The translations under genes and the position numbers were made by a program. A stretch of 22,609 nucleotides of DNA from NCBI GenBank assembly GCA_035384605.1, contig DAOOIV010000089.1, positions 1-22,609 on the forward strand, given 5' to 3'. A model generated the notes under the pieces. That model was not told the origin of the DNA. It searched no databases and was given only the letters and a program-made list of their open reading frames with translations. The stretch comes from Phycisphaerae bacterium. GTDB taxonomy: Bacteria > Planctomycetota > Phycisphaerae > UBA1845 > PWPN01. Below are positions 15,434 to 22,609 of the stretch, piece after piece (the stretch's first letter is position 1; each line of letters begins with the position of its first letter).

Positions 15434-16702
15434 ATGAGAATGATGTTCATATTGTCAGTGGTCTCGGTGGTTATTCCGGCGTCGGGGGTAGGCAGCGTCC
15501 TCGGCGCCCCCATGCTGCAGTCCATCGGCGTACTGGATCCGGCAAACCCCGCCAGCGCGGTCACCGCCATCTCGTCGGACGGTACCTGGGCCGTAGGCCA
15601 CAGCAATGGCTTGGACAGTGCGGGCACGACCTCGATTCGACAGCCGATCATCTGGTCGCAGAGCACGGGCCTCGTGCAGTTGCCGAATACCGGCGACTTC
15701 AATGGCGAGGCACGAGGCGTCGCGGTCAAACCTGATGGCTACATCGGCATCGCCGGGTATGTGTACAACACGACTCTGACCACGCCCCTGCCCAAGATGC
15801 ATGGGTACAAAGCCTTGCCATCCAATCTTAAGGGCGGAACGTGGACCCTTTGTTCCGGGGCGTCGACAACCGGCAACGACACGGTCGGCCCTTATAACGC
15901 AGCACGTGTGAAGTGGTTGACGGATGGGACGGTCACCGGCGATTACCTGATATCCGGAAGGAGAGGGAACGGCGCGAGGGGAATCGCGGTGACGATGGAT
16001 GCGAACACCTATATCGACTATCCCAACGGCACGCCGAGGGTGGTAGCCAACAGCGTCGCGAGCAGGCTGGTGAACAACAGTCGCCCCTTTGGCGCCGGCT
16101 ATGACAACGGCAATCCGAACGGTCTGCGCCGCGCGCTTCTTGTGTACACGACTTCCGCGCCGCAGCTGACCATACCGGGAGGCGTGGGTTATCAGAGCGA
16201 GGCTTTGGGCGTCTCACCCGACGGCCTGTTTGTCGCGCCTGGCGACGCCTCAAACGCCGGGGTGCTCTGTGGCTATGATCAGGACGTATCGGGTCTCCCA
16301 CACGCTTTCATCTGGAAGATCAACGATCCTGCCATGACCATTCTGGGTGAGGCCATGGGAGACAACCAGAGCACGGCGATCGATGTCCGAGTCATCGGCG
16401 GGAACTGGACTGCGGTGGGCTATTCGTCGGATGGCATCACCGAAAGGGCCGTGATGTGGTTGAATGGAAGCATGCAGCCGGTGCTGCTATCCAGCCTCTT
16501 GGCCGGCGCCGGTGTGGATACCAGCGGTTGGGCCAGCCTCTCGCGGATCACAAGCATGTCGGACGACGGCATGACGGTCGCCGGATGGGGCATCTGGGCA
16601 GAGGACGGGTCCACACGGGGCTTTGTCGCGGTCATTCCGGAGCCGGCAGCGCTGAGCCTGCTGGTTCTGGGGGGGTGCGCTCTGCTCCGTCGCAGGCAAT
16701 AA
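15434..16702 (+). CDS. PEP-CTERM secreted protein with HAF-like repeats
   Basis: A 422-residue secreted protein. It has a signal peptide (residues 1 to about 25, ending SVLGA) and a C-terminal PEP-CTERM sorting signal: IPEP at 401-404, hydrophobic ALSLLVLGGCALL, then RRRQ. The middle has degenerate repeats resembling the extracellular HAF family: AISSDGTWAVGHS, GVAVKPDGYIGIAGY, ALGVSPDGLF then HAFIWKIND, DVRVIGGNWTAVGYSSDG then AVMWLNG, and ITSMSDDGMTVAGWG. These suggest a beta-propeller-like surface or matrix protein. ATG 15434 has a strong ribosome binding site about ten bases ahead. The gene converges with the ELWxxDGT gene on the other strand. The binding partner is unknown, and HAF assignment rests on repeat pattern only. 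Confidence 0.85.
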   Translation: MRMMFILSVVSVVIPASGVGSVLGAPMLQSIGVLDPANPASAVTAISSDGTWAVGHSNGLDSAGTTSIRQPIIWSQSTGLVQLPNTGDFNGEARGVAVKPDGYIGIAGYVYNTTLTTPLPKMHGYKALPSNLKGGTWTLCSGASTTGNDTVGPYNAARVKWLTDGTVTGDYLISGRRGNGARGIAVTMDANTYIDYPNGTPRVVANSVASRLVNNSRPFGAGYDNGNPNGLRRALLVYTTSAPQLTIPGGVGYQSEALGVSPDGLFVAPGDASNAGVLCGYDQDVSGLPHAFIWKINDPAMTILGEAMGDNQSTAIDVRVIGGNWTAVGYSSDGITERAVMWLNGSMQPVLLSSLLAGAGVDTSGWASLSRITSMSDDGMTVAGWGIWAEDGSTRGFVAVIPEPAALSLLVLGGCALLRRRQ

Positions 16703-17011
16703 ACACCTTTAGGAGCATAAAACAGCATTAAACCATTCCTGCCGCCGGGCCTGTATTGCGGAGGTATGCGATGCCGCCCGCGGTATACGGTTTCCGCCCC
16801 TTTCTTTCGGGGGTGGAGGCGTTACGGGGGATATGGTTTCATCGTTTCATTCCGGTTCATACCTGTTGCCGCAGGCATGACGCGTACGCGGCCCTATTGG
16901 CTGTCCCAGCACGGGCACGAGAGCGGACTGCGAGGCTCCGGTCGGCAAACGAGCAGGCCGGCCGGCGAGACTCCTCCCGGCCTGCTTGTATCGGGAGCGC
17001 GGAATGCGGGC
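16703..17011. other. Convergent intergenic region
   Basis: No gene is supported; plus-strand frames here are antisense to the ELWxxDGT gene. The region separates two converging genes and contains an 8-bp hairpin at 16793-16817 (TCCGCCCC with GGGGTGGA) without T-runs, plus a terminator candidate for the minus-strand gene at 16945-16986. Confidence 0.6.
16945..16986 (-). terminator. Terminator candidate for the ELWxxDGT gene
   Basis: Read on the minus strand, AGCAGGCCGG and CCGGCCTGCT form a 10-bp GC-rich stem with a loop of about 15 bases, followed by CGTTT. It lies 26 bases beyond the stop codon of the minus-strand gene. The T-run is short, so this is a moderate candidate. Confidence 0.55.
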
Positions 17012-19873
17012 TCACAGCTCGCATGCAGGATCGAGCGGGACTCCGGGGCCGCTGGCGCACTTCTCGAAAGCATCATAGTCGTCCGCGTCGACGTCGCCGT
17101 CGGCGGCACCAGTGAGGTCGCGGTCGAAGCACTTGCAGCCCGCTGGGAGCGGGTCCGGCAGGGGACCCGGTCCGCTGTAACAGCCTTGGAGAGCGGAGAA
17201 GTCGACCTGATCGACATCGCCGTCCCAATCCGCATCTGCGCGAGGACTATGGCATGGGCAAGTGGCGGTCGCGCAATTCGTGCCGACGCCAAGGAAATCG
17301 CCGTCGCATGCGCCGGCCAAGGTTTCGGTGCACACAGCCATTGGCCGGCAGCACGCGCCCAAGCAGGCCGAGCCGTCGCACGTGGTATCGAACCCGGCCC
17401 AAGAGCCGCCCAACGCCGCGCAAGCCGTATCAGAGATGACGCCATCCACGCACGAGTCCGGCAGGCAGCAGGCCCCGACGGGGTGGGGCGAGCTGGTGAA
17501 CACTCCGCCGTTCAAGGTCAGGCTGTCAAGATAGAAGGGATAGGCAGGCTGCACACAGCCTTTGTTCCCGAAGTAAAGAGCGCTGAATCCGCCTTTGTAC
17601 TGACGGGGGACCGTGGCGACCCAGATGGTGCCGTTCTGCTTTCCGCCCCACATGACCGTAAGGTAGTCGGACCACACATCGAGTCGGGCGAAGGTGAAGC
17701 GTTTTGTTGACCATGGATCCACGGTTGCAGGCACGAGGTTACTCGGCATACCGGTCCACAGATATGCAAAGGACGATGTCTGTCCCAGGGCGGTTCCGGA
17801 GGGAGGAGCAGTAGGAACCGCGGGGGTGATGTGAGCCATGTCCATCGGAATCCAGTTCAGACCGTCGTAGACTGCCGGCACGTAGGCGAACGGTGTGCTG
17901 GGACTGCCCGGTCCGCGTGAATCGGTGTCGCAGGGATCCTGATCCAGTACGGCCACCATTCCGAAGGCGATGGCGTTGTGGTTTGTTCCGTCGGTCAAAG
18001 CGGCTCTCGGTCGGGGAAGGTTACCGTCGCCGCAGTCCACATTGGTGATGTTGAGCGGAGCGCGGTCGGTACCATCGGTGAGTTCGACGTAAGTATTGAT
18101 CTCATGCGCCCCTTCCGAGACCCCGCTGGGACCGCCCATTGCCGGGAAATCGTGCAGCCAGTATATATACAGGGGCTTCGTGTTATCGACCGCGAACGCC
18201 ATCTTGCCGGGGTCGCCCTTGTTTGAAATCAGTGTGGCGAGGTCCCACTTGTAGCTCATGCCAACACGATTGGCCACGGGGAACCCGTCGCTCTGCCACA
18301 ACTCGCGTCCGTGGGTTCCGTCGTCGGCCGTGAAGACAAGGGTCCCGTCGAAGTTGGCCATGTTGGAGGGGGCGGAATCGGCGGGTCCGGGATTGATGTC
18401 CATGACCCGCAGCGCGCCCGCGGCGCTGTCGGTACGCCACAATTCGCGGCCGTACGTACCGTCGTCGGCGGAGAAATAGACCGTGCTGCCGATGGCGAAC
18501 AGGTTCTGCGGCGAAGAACCGACAGCGCCGGGTCGAATGTCCATGACCTGTGACGTAGTCGTGCCGTCGCTCTTCCACAGCTCGAGACCGCCGCCGGAGT
18601 TGTCATCCGCGACAAAGTAGAGGGTGTTTGCCGCGACGACGAGGTTTGTCGGGGCAGATACGAAGGTCTTAACCGGTACGGTGCCGACCATGGTGCCGTC
18701 GCTTTTCCAGAGGTCGTTTCCAAGGGTAAAGAACACACGGTTAACCGTGCCGGCAATGCTTCTCAAGTTGGCCGGGCTTCCTGCCGATCCAGGGTCGTAA
18801 ATCATCATCGTGCCGGCAGCAGTCCCGTTACTCTTCCAGAGCTCCGCACCGTTCATGCCGTCACTATCCACGGTGAAACAGAGCATGGGTGTAGGTGCGC
18901 CGCCGACCAAGAAGGTTGCCGCCGTGAGGTTGGTCGGATTGGACCCGGCCGCTCCGGACACGATGTCCAACACCATCATGGTGGTTGTACCGTCGGTCAT
19001 CCACAACTCCCGTCCGTTGACGCCGTCGTCGGCCGTGAAGAACACCTTGCCGCTGACCGTGGTCAGGAGTTGGGGATCAGATGACAGCGTTTTCGATGCA
19101 TCATTGGGGTCAACCACCTGGTTGATGTCCAACTGCCGCGTCGTGTTGGTACCATCCGTTTTCCAGAGTTCGCGACCAGTCGTACCGTCATCCGCGCTGA
19201 ACATGACGACGGAGCCGGAGAGGAGGGCGAACCCGGCCGGAGACGAACTACCTGCGAGAGGATTGATATCCTTGAGCAGGGCCGTAGCAACGGTCAGATT
19301 GTTCCTGAGGGTTGCCTTCCACAGTTCAACGCCGTTGGTGCCGTCATCCGCCGCGAAATAAAGCTTATCGTACTGCGCAAACATATTGGACGGGTTTGAT
19401 CCAGGGGTGCCCGGATCGATGTCCAGTTCGAGCGTCATGACAGGATATAAGGGCTGGAGGACGCGATAGAGCTCCTGGCCGGCGACACCCGAACCGTCGT
19501 CCGCAGACACGAAAAGGCGCGTGATGACATCGAAGGAAATCGCCTTCATATCGCCAATGGTCGAGCCGTCGGGGCCGGGTCGAAGGTCGAGAATCATCCG
19601 AGTTCCGGTGCCGACGGGCAGGAGGCTCCGAAGACAACTGGAGCCGTTATCCCCGCGCGTGCCGTCCTTAAACAGCAACGCGGGTGAACATGCACCATCG
19701 ACGCTCCAGTAGGGTACAGAACCTTCGGGTATTGCAAAGAAGGTATTGGAGGTACCTTCGAAAGGCTGCTGTTCGTTCCTGAACTGGGCCAGCAAGCCGT
19801 TTGTGGGCACCAGAAGGGCCGTCGCCGCGAACACGCCTGCGAGCCTGGAACAGATGTTGGGTGTACTGGACAT
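17012..19873 (-). CDS. Large secreted ELWxxDGT-repeat protein with Cys-rich and dockerin-like C-terminus
   Basis: A 953-residue secreted protein. A signal peptide covers residues 1 to about 30 (ending NGLLAQ). Nine repeats of 43-55 residues carry ELW, ELY or DLW plus xxDGT-like cores, at about 134, 183, 235, 289, 344, 387, 431, 477 and 524, each usually preceded by YFSADDGT and followed by LDINPG; this pattern is typical of ELWxxDGT beta-propeller-like proteins. After an unassigned middle, a Cys-rich region (about 800-875) has two GACC modules. The last 75 residues have dockerin-like calcium loops (DADWDGDVDQVDF and AADGDVDADDYDAF). ATG 19873 is chosen because GGAGGAAAG precedes it and a signal peptide follows. 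Likely cell-surface or matrix-bound; no enzymatic motif is seen. Confidence 0.9.
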   Translation of the reverse strand: MSSTPNICSRLAGVFAATALLVPTNGLLAQFRNEQQPFEGTSNTFFAIPEGSVPYWSVDGACSPALLFKDGTRGDNGSSCLRSLLPVGTGTRMILDLRPGPDGSTIGDMKAISFDVITRLFVSADDGSGVAGQELYRVLQPLYPVMTLELDIDPGTPGSNPSNMFAQYDKLYFAADDGTNGVELWKATLRNNLTVATALLKDINPLAGSSSPAGFALLSGSVVMFSADDGTTGRELWKTDGTNTTRQLDINQVVDPNDASKTLSSDPQLLTTVSGKVFFTADDGVNGRELWMTDGTTTMMVLDIVSGAAGSNPTNLTAATFLVGGAPTPMLCFTVDSDGMNGAELWKSNGTAAGTMMIYDPGSAGSPANLRSIAGTVNRVFFTLGNDLWKSDGTMVGTVPVKTFVSAPTNLVVAANTLYFVADDNSGGGLELWKSDGTTTSQVMDIRPGAVGSSPQNLFAIGSTVYFSADDGTYGRELWRTDSAAGALRVMDINPGPADSAPSNMANFDGTLVFTADDGTHGRELWQSDGFPVANRVGMSYKWDLATLISNKGDPGKMAFAVDNTKPLYIYWLHDFPAMGGPSGVSEGAHEINTYVELTDGTDRAPLNITNVDCGDGNLPRPRAALTDGTNHNAIAFGMVAVLDQDPCDTDSRGPGSPSTPFAYVPAVYDGLNWIPMDMAHITPAVPTAPPSGTALGQTSSFAYLWTGMPSNLVPATVDPWSTKRFTFARLDVWSDYLTVMWGGKQNGTIWVATVPRQYKGGFSALYFGNKGCVQPAYPFYLDSLTLNGGVFTSSPHPVGACCLPDSCVDGVISDTACAALGGSWAGFDTTCDGSACLGACCRPMAVCTETLAGACDGDFLGVGTNCATATCPCHSPRADADWDGDVDQVDFSALQGCYSGPGPLPDPLPAGCKCFDRDLTGAADGDVDADDYDAFEKCASGPGVPLDPACEL

Positions 19874-19895
19874 GACTCTTTCCTCCTTCGAAGTG

Positions 19896-19912
19896 TGGGT
19901 CGTGAAGACCCA
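19896..19912 (-). other. Leader hairpin ahead of the ELWxxDGT ribosome binding site
   Basis: On the minus strand TGGGTC-TTCAC-GACCCA gives a perfect 6-bp stem ending about seven bases before the AAGGAGGA ribosome binding site (19881-19888). It is close enough to affect ribosome access, but it could be chance. Confidence 0.35.
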
Positions 19913-20042
19913 GTAGACAGTCAACCAGAAGGGCCGTGTCCCGGTGTGCTGTTTTGGACGCGAGGCCATTGGCCGTTTTTTCGCACGGCACCCGGAAGCG
20001 AACAGCCCAGAAAACATCTAGCTATTGTTACCTTCACCCAAA

Positions 20043-20071
20043 TGTATACATGATTGAGGCTGTTCTGTCAA
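20043..20071 (-). promoter_or_regulatory. Sigma70-type promoter of the ELWxxDGT gene, perfect -35
   Basis: On the minus strand TTGACA (20071-20066) and TATACA (20048-20043) are exactly 17 bases apart; the -35 is perfect and the -10 matches four of six. The predicted start near 20036 leaves a leader of about 160 bases. The insertion sequence begins only about 19-29 bases upstream of the -35. Confidence 0.7.
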
Positions 20072-20089
20072 CAGGAGTCGAACGTGTCC

Positions 20090-20099
20090 TGTGCGGGGG
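20090..20099. repeat. Left target-site duplication of the insertion sequence
   Basis: TGTGCGGGGG directly precedes the left inverted repeat and is repeated exactly at 21410-21419 after the right one. An identical 10-bp pair indicates a simple and fairly recent transposition. Confidence 0.93.
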
Positions 20100-20118
20100 C
20101 AGGGCAATCGCATCTAAA
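20100..20118 (+). repeat. Left terminal inverted repeat of the ISAs1-type element
   Basis: 19 bp, identical to the reverse complement of 21391-21409; homology ends immediately inside (CCGT versus TCCC). Confidence 0.95.
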
Positions 20119-20258
20119 CCGTGATCCTCCCATCACTTTTTTTGCATGTTAGGTGTATGTAAGGATTGCGCCCTCGCTGAATTGTGGATAACTTCGGCCC
20201 CATTGGTCACGAGGCCTCGTGTTGTTTAGAGGTTTATCCTTTTTTCAGGAGCTGCAAC

Positions 20259-21395
20259 ATGGACGTTGAAGCCCCGCGTGGCCTGCTGCGCTTTTTTGAT
20301 GAGTTGGAGGATCCCCGGATGGAGCGGACGAAATTGCATTCGCTCGAGGACATTTTGTTCATCGCCCTTTGTGCGGTCATCTGCGGGGCGGACAGTTGGA
20401 CCGAGGTGGAGGTGTTCGGCTGGGCCAAACGGGAATGGCTGAGTCAGTACCTGACGTTGCCCAACGGCATTCCTTCCCATGATACCTTCGGGCGGGTGTT
20501 TAGCAGGCTGGACCCCCAAGTATTGGAGCGATGTTTCTCGAAGTGGATGGCGGCCCTGGCCGAGGCCAGCGCCGGCCGATTGGTGGCCATCGACGGCAAG
20601 ACCCTGCGACGCAGTTTTGACAAGGCCACGAATCGAGCGGCGATCCATATGGTCAGTGCCTGGTGCGAGACGAACCGTCTGGTTCTGGGGCAACTGGCGA
20701 CCGCAGAAAAGAGCAATGAAATCAAGGCTATCCCACAGCTTCTGAAGATGCTGGATATCCGTGATGCGGTGGTGACGATCGACGCCATGGGCTGCCAGAA
20801 GGCCATCGCCCAGGAGATCGTCCAGCAAGGCGGGCACTACCTGTTACAGGTCAAGGACAACCAGCCGGGGCTGCACGATGTCGTCAAAGCGACCTTCGAC
20901 GAGTTGACCGGCCGAGGAATCGCCGGGGTCCAGTACGATTTCCATGAGCAGACCGATGCCGGCCACGGCCGGATCGAGACCCGTCGTTTGTGGGTCACCG
21001 ACTGGACCGATTGGTATGCGGACCGAAAAGAGTGGGCCAACCTGACCAGCTTCGTCTGCATGGAAAGCGTACGCACGGTGAACGGATCCACTTCCTGCGA
21101 ACGCCACTATTACATCAGCGATCTGGCCGGCCAAAGTGCCCAGACCATGCTCGGCTACGTCCGCGGCCACTGGGGTATCGAGAACAAGCTGCACTGGTCA
21201 CTGGATATGACCTTCCGGGAGGACACCCTCCGTAACCGGATCGGCCACTCCGCCGAGAACCTCTCGCGAATCCGCCGACTGAGCCTTAACCTGCTCTGTC
21301 GAGAGAAAACCTGCAAGGCCAGCCTGAAAAGCAAACGCCTGCGAGCCGGCCTACGGGAGGACTACTTGGTCCGGGTCCTGTGCCAGGGGATTTAG
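20259..21395 (+). CDS. ISAs1 family transposase (DDE type)
   Basis: A 378-residue intact transposase of the ISAs1 family, which moves the surrounding element by a DDE mechanism. Recognisable parts are the N-terminal FFDELEDPR and HSLEDILFIALCAVICGADSW region, D112 in AIDGKTLRRSFD, D175 in VTIDAMGCQKAIA, and E308 in GHWGIENKLHWSLD with FREDTLRNR after it. These three acidic residues are the likely catalytic triad. Length is normal for the family. ATG 20259 is chosen over a TTG at 20184 because AGGAG (20247-20251) precedes it and the family N-terminus then fits. The TAG stop codon at 21393-21395 lies inside the right inverted repeat. No frameshift or early stop is present, so the element may be active. 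Confidence 0.95.
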   Translation: MDVEAPRGLLRFFDELEDPRMERTKLHSLEDILFIALCAVICGADSWTEVEVFGWAKREWLSQYLTLPNGIPSHDTFGRVFSRLDPQVLERCFSKWMAALAEASAGRLVAIDGKTLRRSFDKATNRAAIHMVSAWCETNRLVLGQLATAEKSNEIKAIPQLLKMLDIRDAVVTIDAMGCQKAIAQEIVQQGGHYLLQVKDNQPGLHDVVKATFDELTGRGIAGVQYDFHEQTDAGHGRIETRRLWVTDWTDWYADRKEWANLTSFVCMESVRTVNGSTSCERHYYISDLAGQSAQTMLGYVRGHWGIENKLHWSLDMTFREDTLRNRIGHSAENLSRIRRLSLNLLCREKTCKASLKSKRLRAGLREDYLVRVLCQGI

Positions 21396-21409
21396 ATGCG
21401 ATTGCCCTG
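21391..21409 (-). repeat. Right terminal inverted repeat of the ISAs1-type element
   Basis: Exact reverse complement of 20100-20118; it includes the transposase stop codon. Confidence 0.95.
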
Positions 21410-21419
21410 TGTGCGGGGG
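21410..21419. repeat. Right target-site duplication of the insertion sequence
   Basis: TGTGCGGGGG, identical to 20090-20099, directly after the right inverted repeat. Confidence 0.93.
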
Positions 21420-21951
21420 GCCGGTGAAGGCGAGTTCTGGGCCGTTGGATTGCCAGCCTGGGAACCTGGGGGCAAGTCGCCAAAGATGGTTTGGGCAGCT
21501 TTGCCGAGGTGACCTGGGAGGGGCGGATGACTGAAGATTCGCCTAGGTGTTTGATAAGTCTTTATTTTACAGAAACTTAAGGTCATTTTTGGGTTCGTTT
21601 GGCGCGGAGGAGCTGTCAGCGGCCAGCGATCGGCCATCAGCCATAAAAGCAGACTCGTCCGTGGGCGTGGAAGCTGCCGGCCTTGGGCCGCAGGAGGTTG
21701 GTTTTCACTTTTCAAAGAGCGACGGCGGAGGCGGTGGACGGTCTGGTTCCGGTCGGCGCGCAGGATCTCCGCCAGTTTTGTCGGGAGGGAGAACACGAGG
21801 TGCGCTCCGGAACGGGCGGGTTGAAAGGGAGCGGCGGTAGGGCAGGGGGGAGCGGGGGCCGGCCAGCTTTCAACCCGCAGGCGTGGATCTTACCCGACTG
21901 CGGGGACCTGCGACCTGTCCTGCTTTCTATGGCGGGTCCGGCTTGTCCTGG
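21420..21951. other. Non-coding stretch between the insertion sequence and the glycoside-hydrolase-like gene
   Basis: No gene is supported. Plus-strand frames here run antisense into the downstream gene, and a minus-strand frame crosses the end of the insertion sequence. The left third has an AT-rich island around 21551-21600 in otherwise very G-rich sequence; the right part holds a long inverted repeat at 21816-21878. Part of the stretch is the 3' flank of the minus-strand gene that ends at 21952. Confidence 0.55.
21816..21878. terminator. Perfect 12-bp inverted repeat after the glycoside-hydrolase-like gene
   Basis: GCGGGTTGAAAG (21816-21827) pairs exactly with CTTTCAACCCGC (21867-21878) across a 39-base, G-rich spacer on the plus strand. 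It lies 73 bases beyond the stop codon of the minus-strand gene. No T-run follows, so it is listed only as a possible transcript end; the long spacer is unusual for a terminator. Confidence 0.35.
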
Positions 21952-22609
21952 CTACTCCATTTTCCACTCGGTCAGTTCATCTTCGCTTTCGATGAAACGT
22001 CCGGTCGGGATTTCGTGCGACCAGTCGGTGAGGCCGAATTTGATGTGGCCAGCGGTGAAGGTGGCCAGAAGGTCTCGGTCACCCCTGGTGCGGGCGATCT
22101 CGATGCCGGTGGCGCCGGGCCAGAACTCACGGCGTTTGGCGAAGTCGAACTTGAGGTTGGTGTCGTTCTCGATAATCCAGTTGACCGCCTTCTCATTGCG
22201 GATTTTGGCCTTGACCGTCAGGAACCACCTGCCTTTCCTGAAGAAGAGGTTCGATGATTCCAGACTGCCCTGCGGGTGGCCGCCCTCCAGGCGAGGCTCG
22301 TATCCGGTGGCGGGGCCGACGCAAATGGGCCCGTGGTCCTGCCATCGCTTGAAGTCCGTAGTGGAGACCATCGCGATGCATGACTCCCCCTGGCGGGTAT
22401 TGGCGGTGAAGATCATCCAGTAGCGCCCGTCATGCTCGCAGATGCTCGGGTCCCGGCAGCTTGAGATCATGTCCTCCCGCCAGAAGGCCCATTCCTTGCC
22501 CTTGCACGGCGAGATAGGGTTGCTGTCCCAACGCCGCCACTCGAAGAGATCTTTGCTGGAGGCCAGGCCGATGTTCTGCGAGATGTGTCGGTTCAGGCCG
22601 GTATAGGCC
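21952..22609 (-). CDS. Glycoside hydrolase-like five-bladed beta-propeller protein (partial, 5' end outside window)
   Basis: Minus-strand frame open from the right window edge (first full codon 22608-22606) to a TAG at 21954-21952; 218 residues are visible. Motifs such as HISQNIGLASSKDLFEWRRW, CRDPSICEHDGRYWMIFTA, GESCIAMVSTTDFKRWQDHG and LESSNLFFRKGRWFLTVKAK are blade-like repeats typical of the GH43/GH32 and related five-bladed propeller fold, with the DP of CRDPS in a position often used for a catalytic or structural aspartate. The internal ATG at 22470 is not the start, because homologous-looking sequence continues upstream. The true family (GH43, GH32, GH130 or a related clade) and substrate cannot be decided from the fragment. 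Confidence 0.75.
   Translation of the reverse strand, partial: AYTGLNRHISQNIGLASSKDLFEWRRWDSNPISPCKGKEWAFWREDMISSCRDPSICEHDGRYWMIFTANTRQGESCIAMVSTTDFKRWQDHGPICVGPATGYEPRLEGGHPQGSLESSNLFFRKGRWFLTVKAKIRNEKAVNWIIENDTNLKFDFAKRREFWPGATGIEIARTRGDRDLLATFTAGHIKFGLTDWSHEIPTGRFIESEDELTEWKME

Larger units (their letters stand above)
20100..21409 (+). mobile_element. Complete ISAs1-type insertion sequence, 1310 bp
   Basis: The element is bounded by perfect 19-bp inverted repeats, CAGGGCAATCGCATCTAAA at 20100-20118 and its reverse complement at 21391-21409, and flanked by a 10-bp target duplication. It carries one intact transposase gene. Size, CAGGG ends and duplication length suit the ISAs1 family. It interrupts no visible gene: it sits between the promoter of the ELWxxDGT gene and the non-coding stretch at 21420-21951. 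Confidence 0.95.

Noticed and set aside
15199..15735. 178-codon plus-strand frame overlapping the HAF-like gene
   Set aside because: More than half of it overlaps the PEP-CTERM gene at 15434 in another frame; the rest covers that gene's leader and no motif is recognisable.
16766..17710. 314-codon plus-strand frame
   Set aside because: Most of it is antisense to the ELWxxDGT gene, whose Cys-rich and calcium-loop motifs clearly mark the minus strand as coding.
21392..21796. 134-codon minus-strand frame next to the insertion sequence
   Set aside because: It crosses the right boundary of the insertion sequence at 21409, so its end comes from mobile DNA; there is no recognisable family.
21683..22423. 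246-codon plus-strand frame at the right side
   Set aside because: It is antisense to the glycoside-hydrolase-like gene over most of its length, and its first part is G-rich low-complexity sequence.

Overview
The window looks like chromosome of a GC-rich Planctomycetota bacterium, most likely of the Phycisphaerae or a related lineage. This is inferred from gene content, not from a marker search. The supporting content is: two genes ending in PEP-CTERM sorting signals, a prepilin-like protein carrying the planctomycete H-X9-DG C-terminal motif, a very large secreted ELWxxDGT-repeat protein with a Cys-rich GACC segment and a dockerin-like calcium-loop tail, and housekeeping genes (tpx, phr, trpS, dnaG, rpoD, hflX) at ordinary spacing. 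Several genes seem to start at TTG or GTG.

Layout. Positions 1-262 hold a four-copy 62-bp tandem repeat built around a hairpin, closed by an inverted copy of the hairpin core. Positions 630-2670 carry a thiol peroxidase and a DNA photolyase, an oxidative and UV damage pair. Positions 3133-4844 carry an M50 site-2-type membrane protease followed 26 bp later by tryptophanyl-tRNA synthetase. The two long gaps either side of that pair each contain one copy of a conserved element with a small hairpin and T-run (2831-2896 and 5218-5276). Positions 5565-10798 are a macromolecular-synthesis cluster, dnaG-rpoD-hflX, behind a near-consensus sigma70-type promoter that overlaps an inverted repeat.

Positions 11153-16702 are an envelope and secretion region: a gene that fuses two complete PEP-CTERM precursors head to tail, a strong terminator, a ROK-family sugar kinase, a prepilin-like protein and a second, HAF-like PEP-CTERM protein. 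Recognisable promoters sit 130-290 bases ahead of these secreted-protein genes, implying long leaders. Positions 17012-19873 (minus strand) encode the ELWxxDGT protein, which converges on the HAF-like gene. Positions 20100-21409 are a complete ISAs1-type insertion sequence with perfect 19-bp ends and a perfect 10-bp target duplication, sitting just behind the ELWxxDGT promoter. The right edge holds the 3' part of a glycoside-hydrolase-like beta-propeller gene on the minus strand.

The most unusual item is the double PEP-CTERM precursor at 11400-12764. It has the order signal peptide, domain, sorting helix, basic loop, second signal-peptide-like helix, homologous domain, sorting helix. It could be processed into two secreted proteins. 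No exosortase, restriction, toxin-antitoxin, CRISPR or defence genes were seen in the window.
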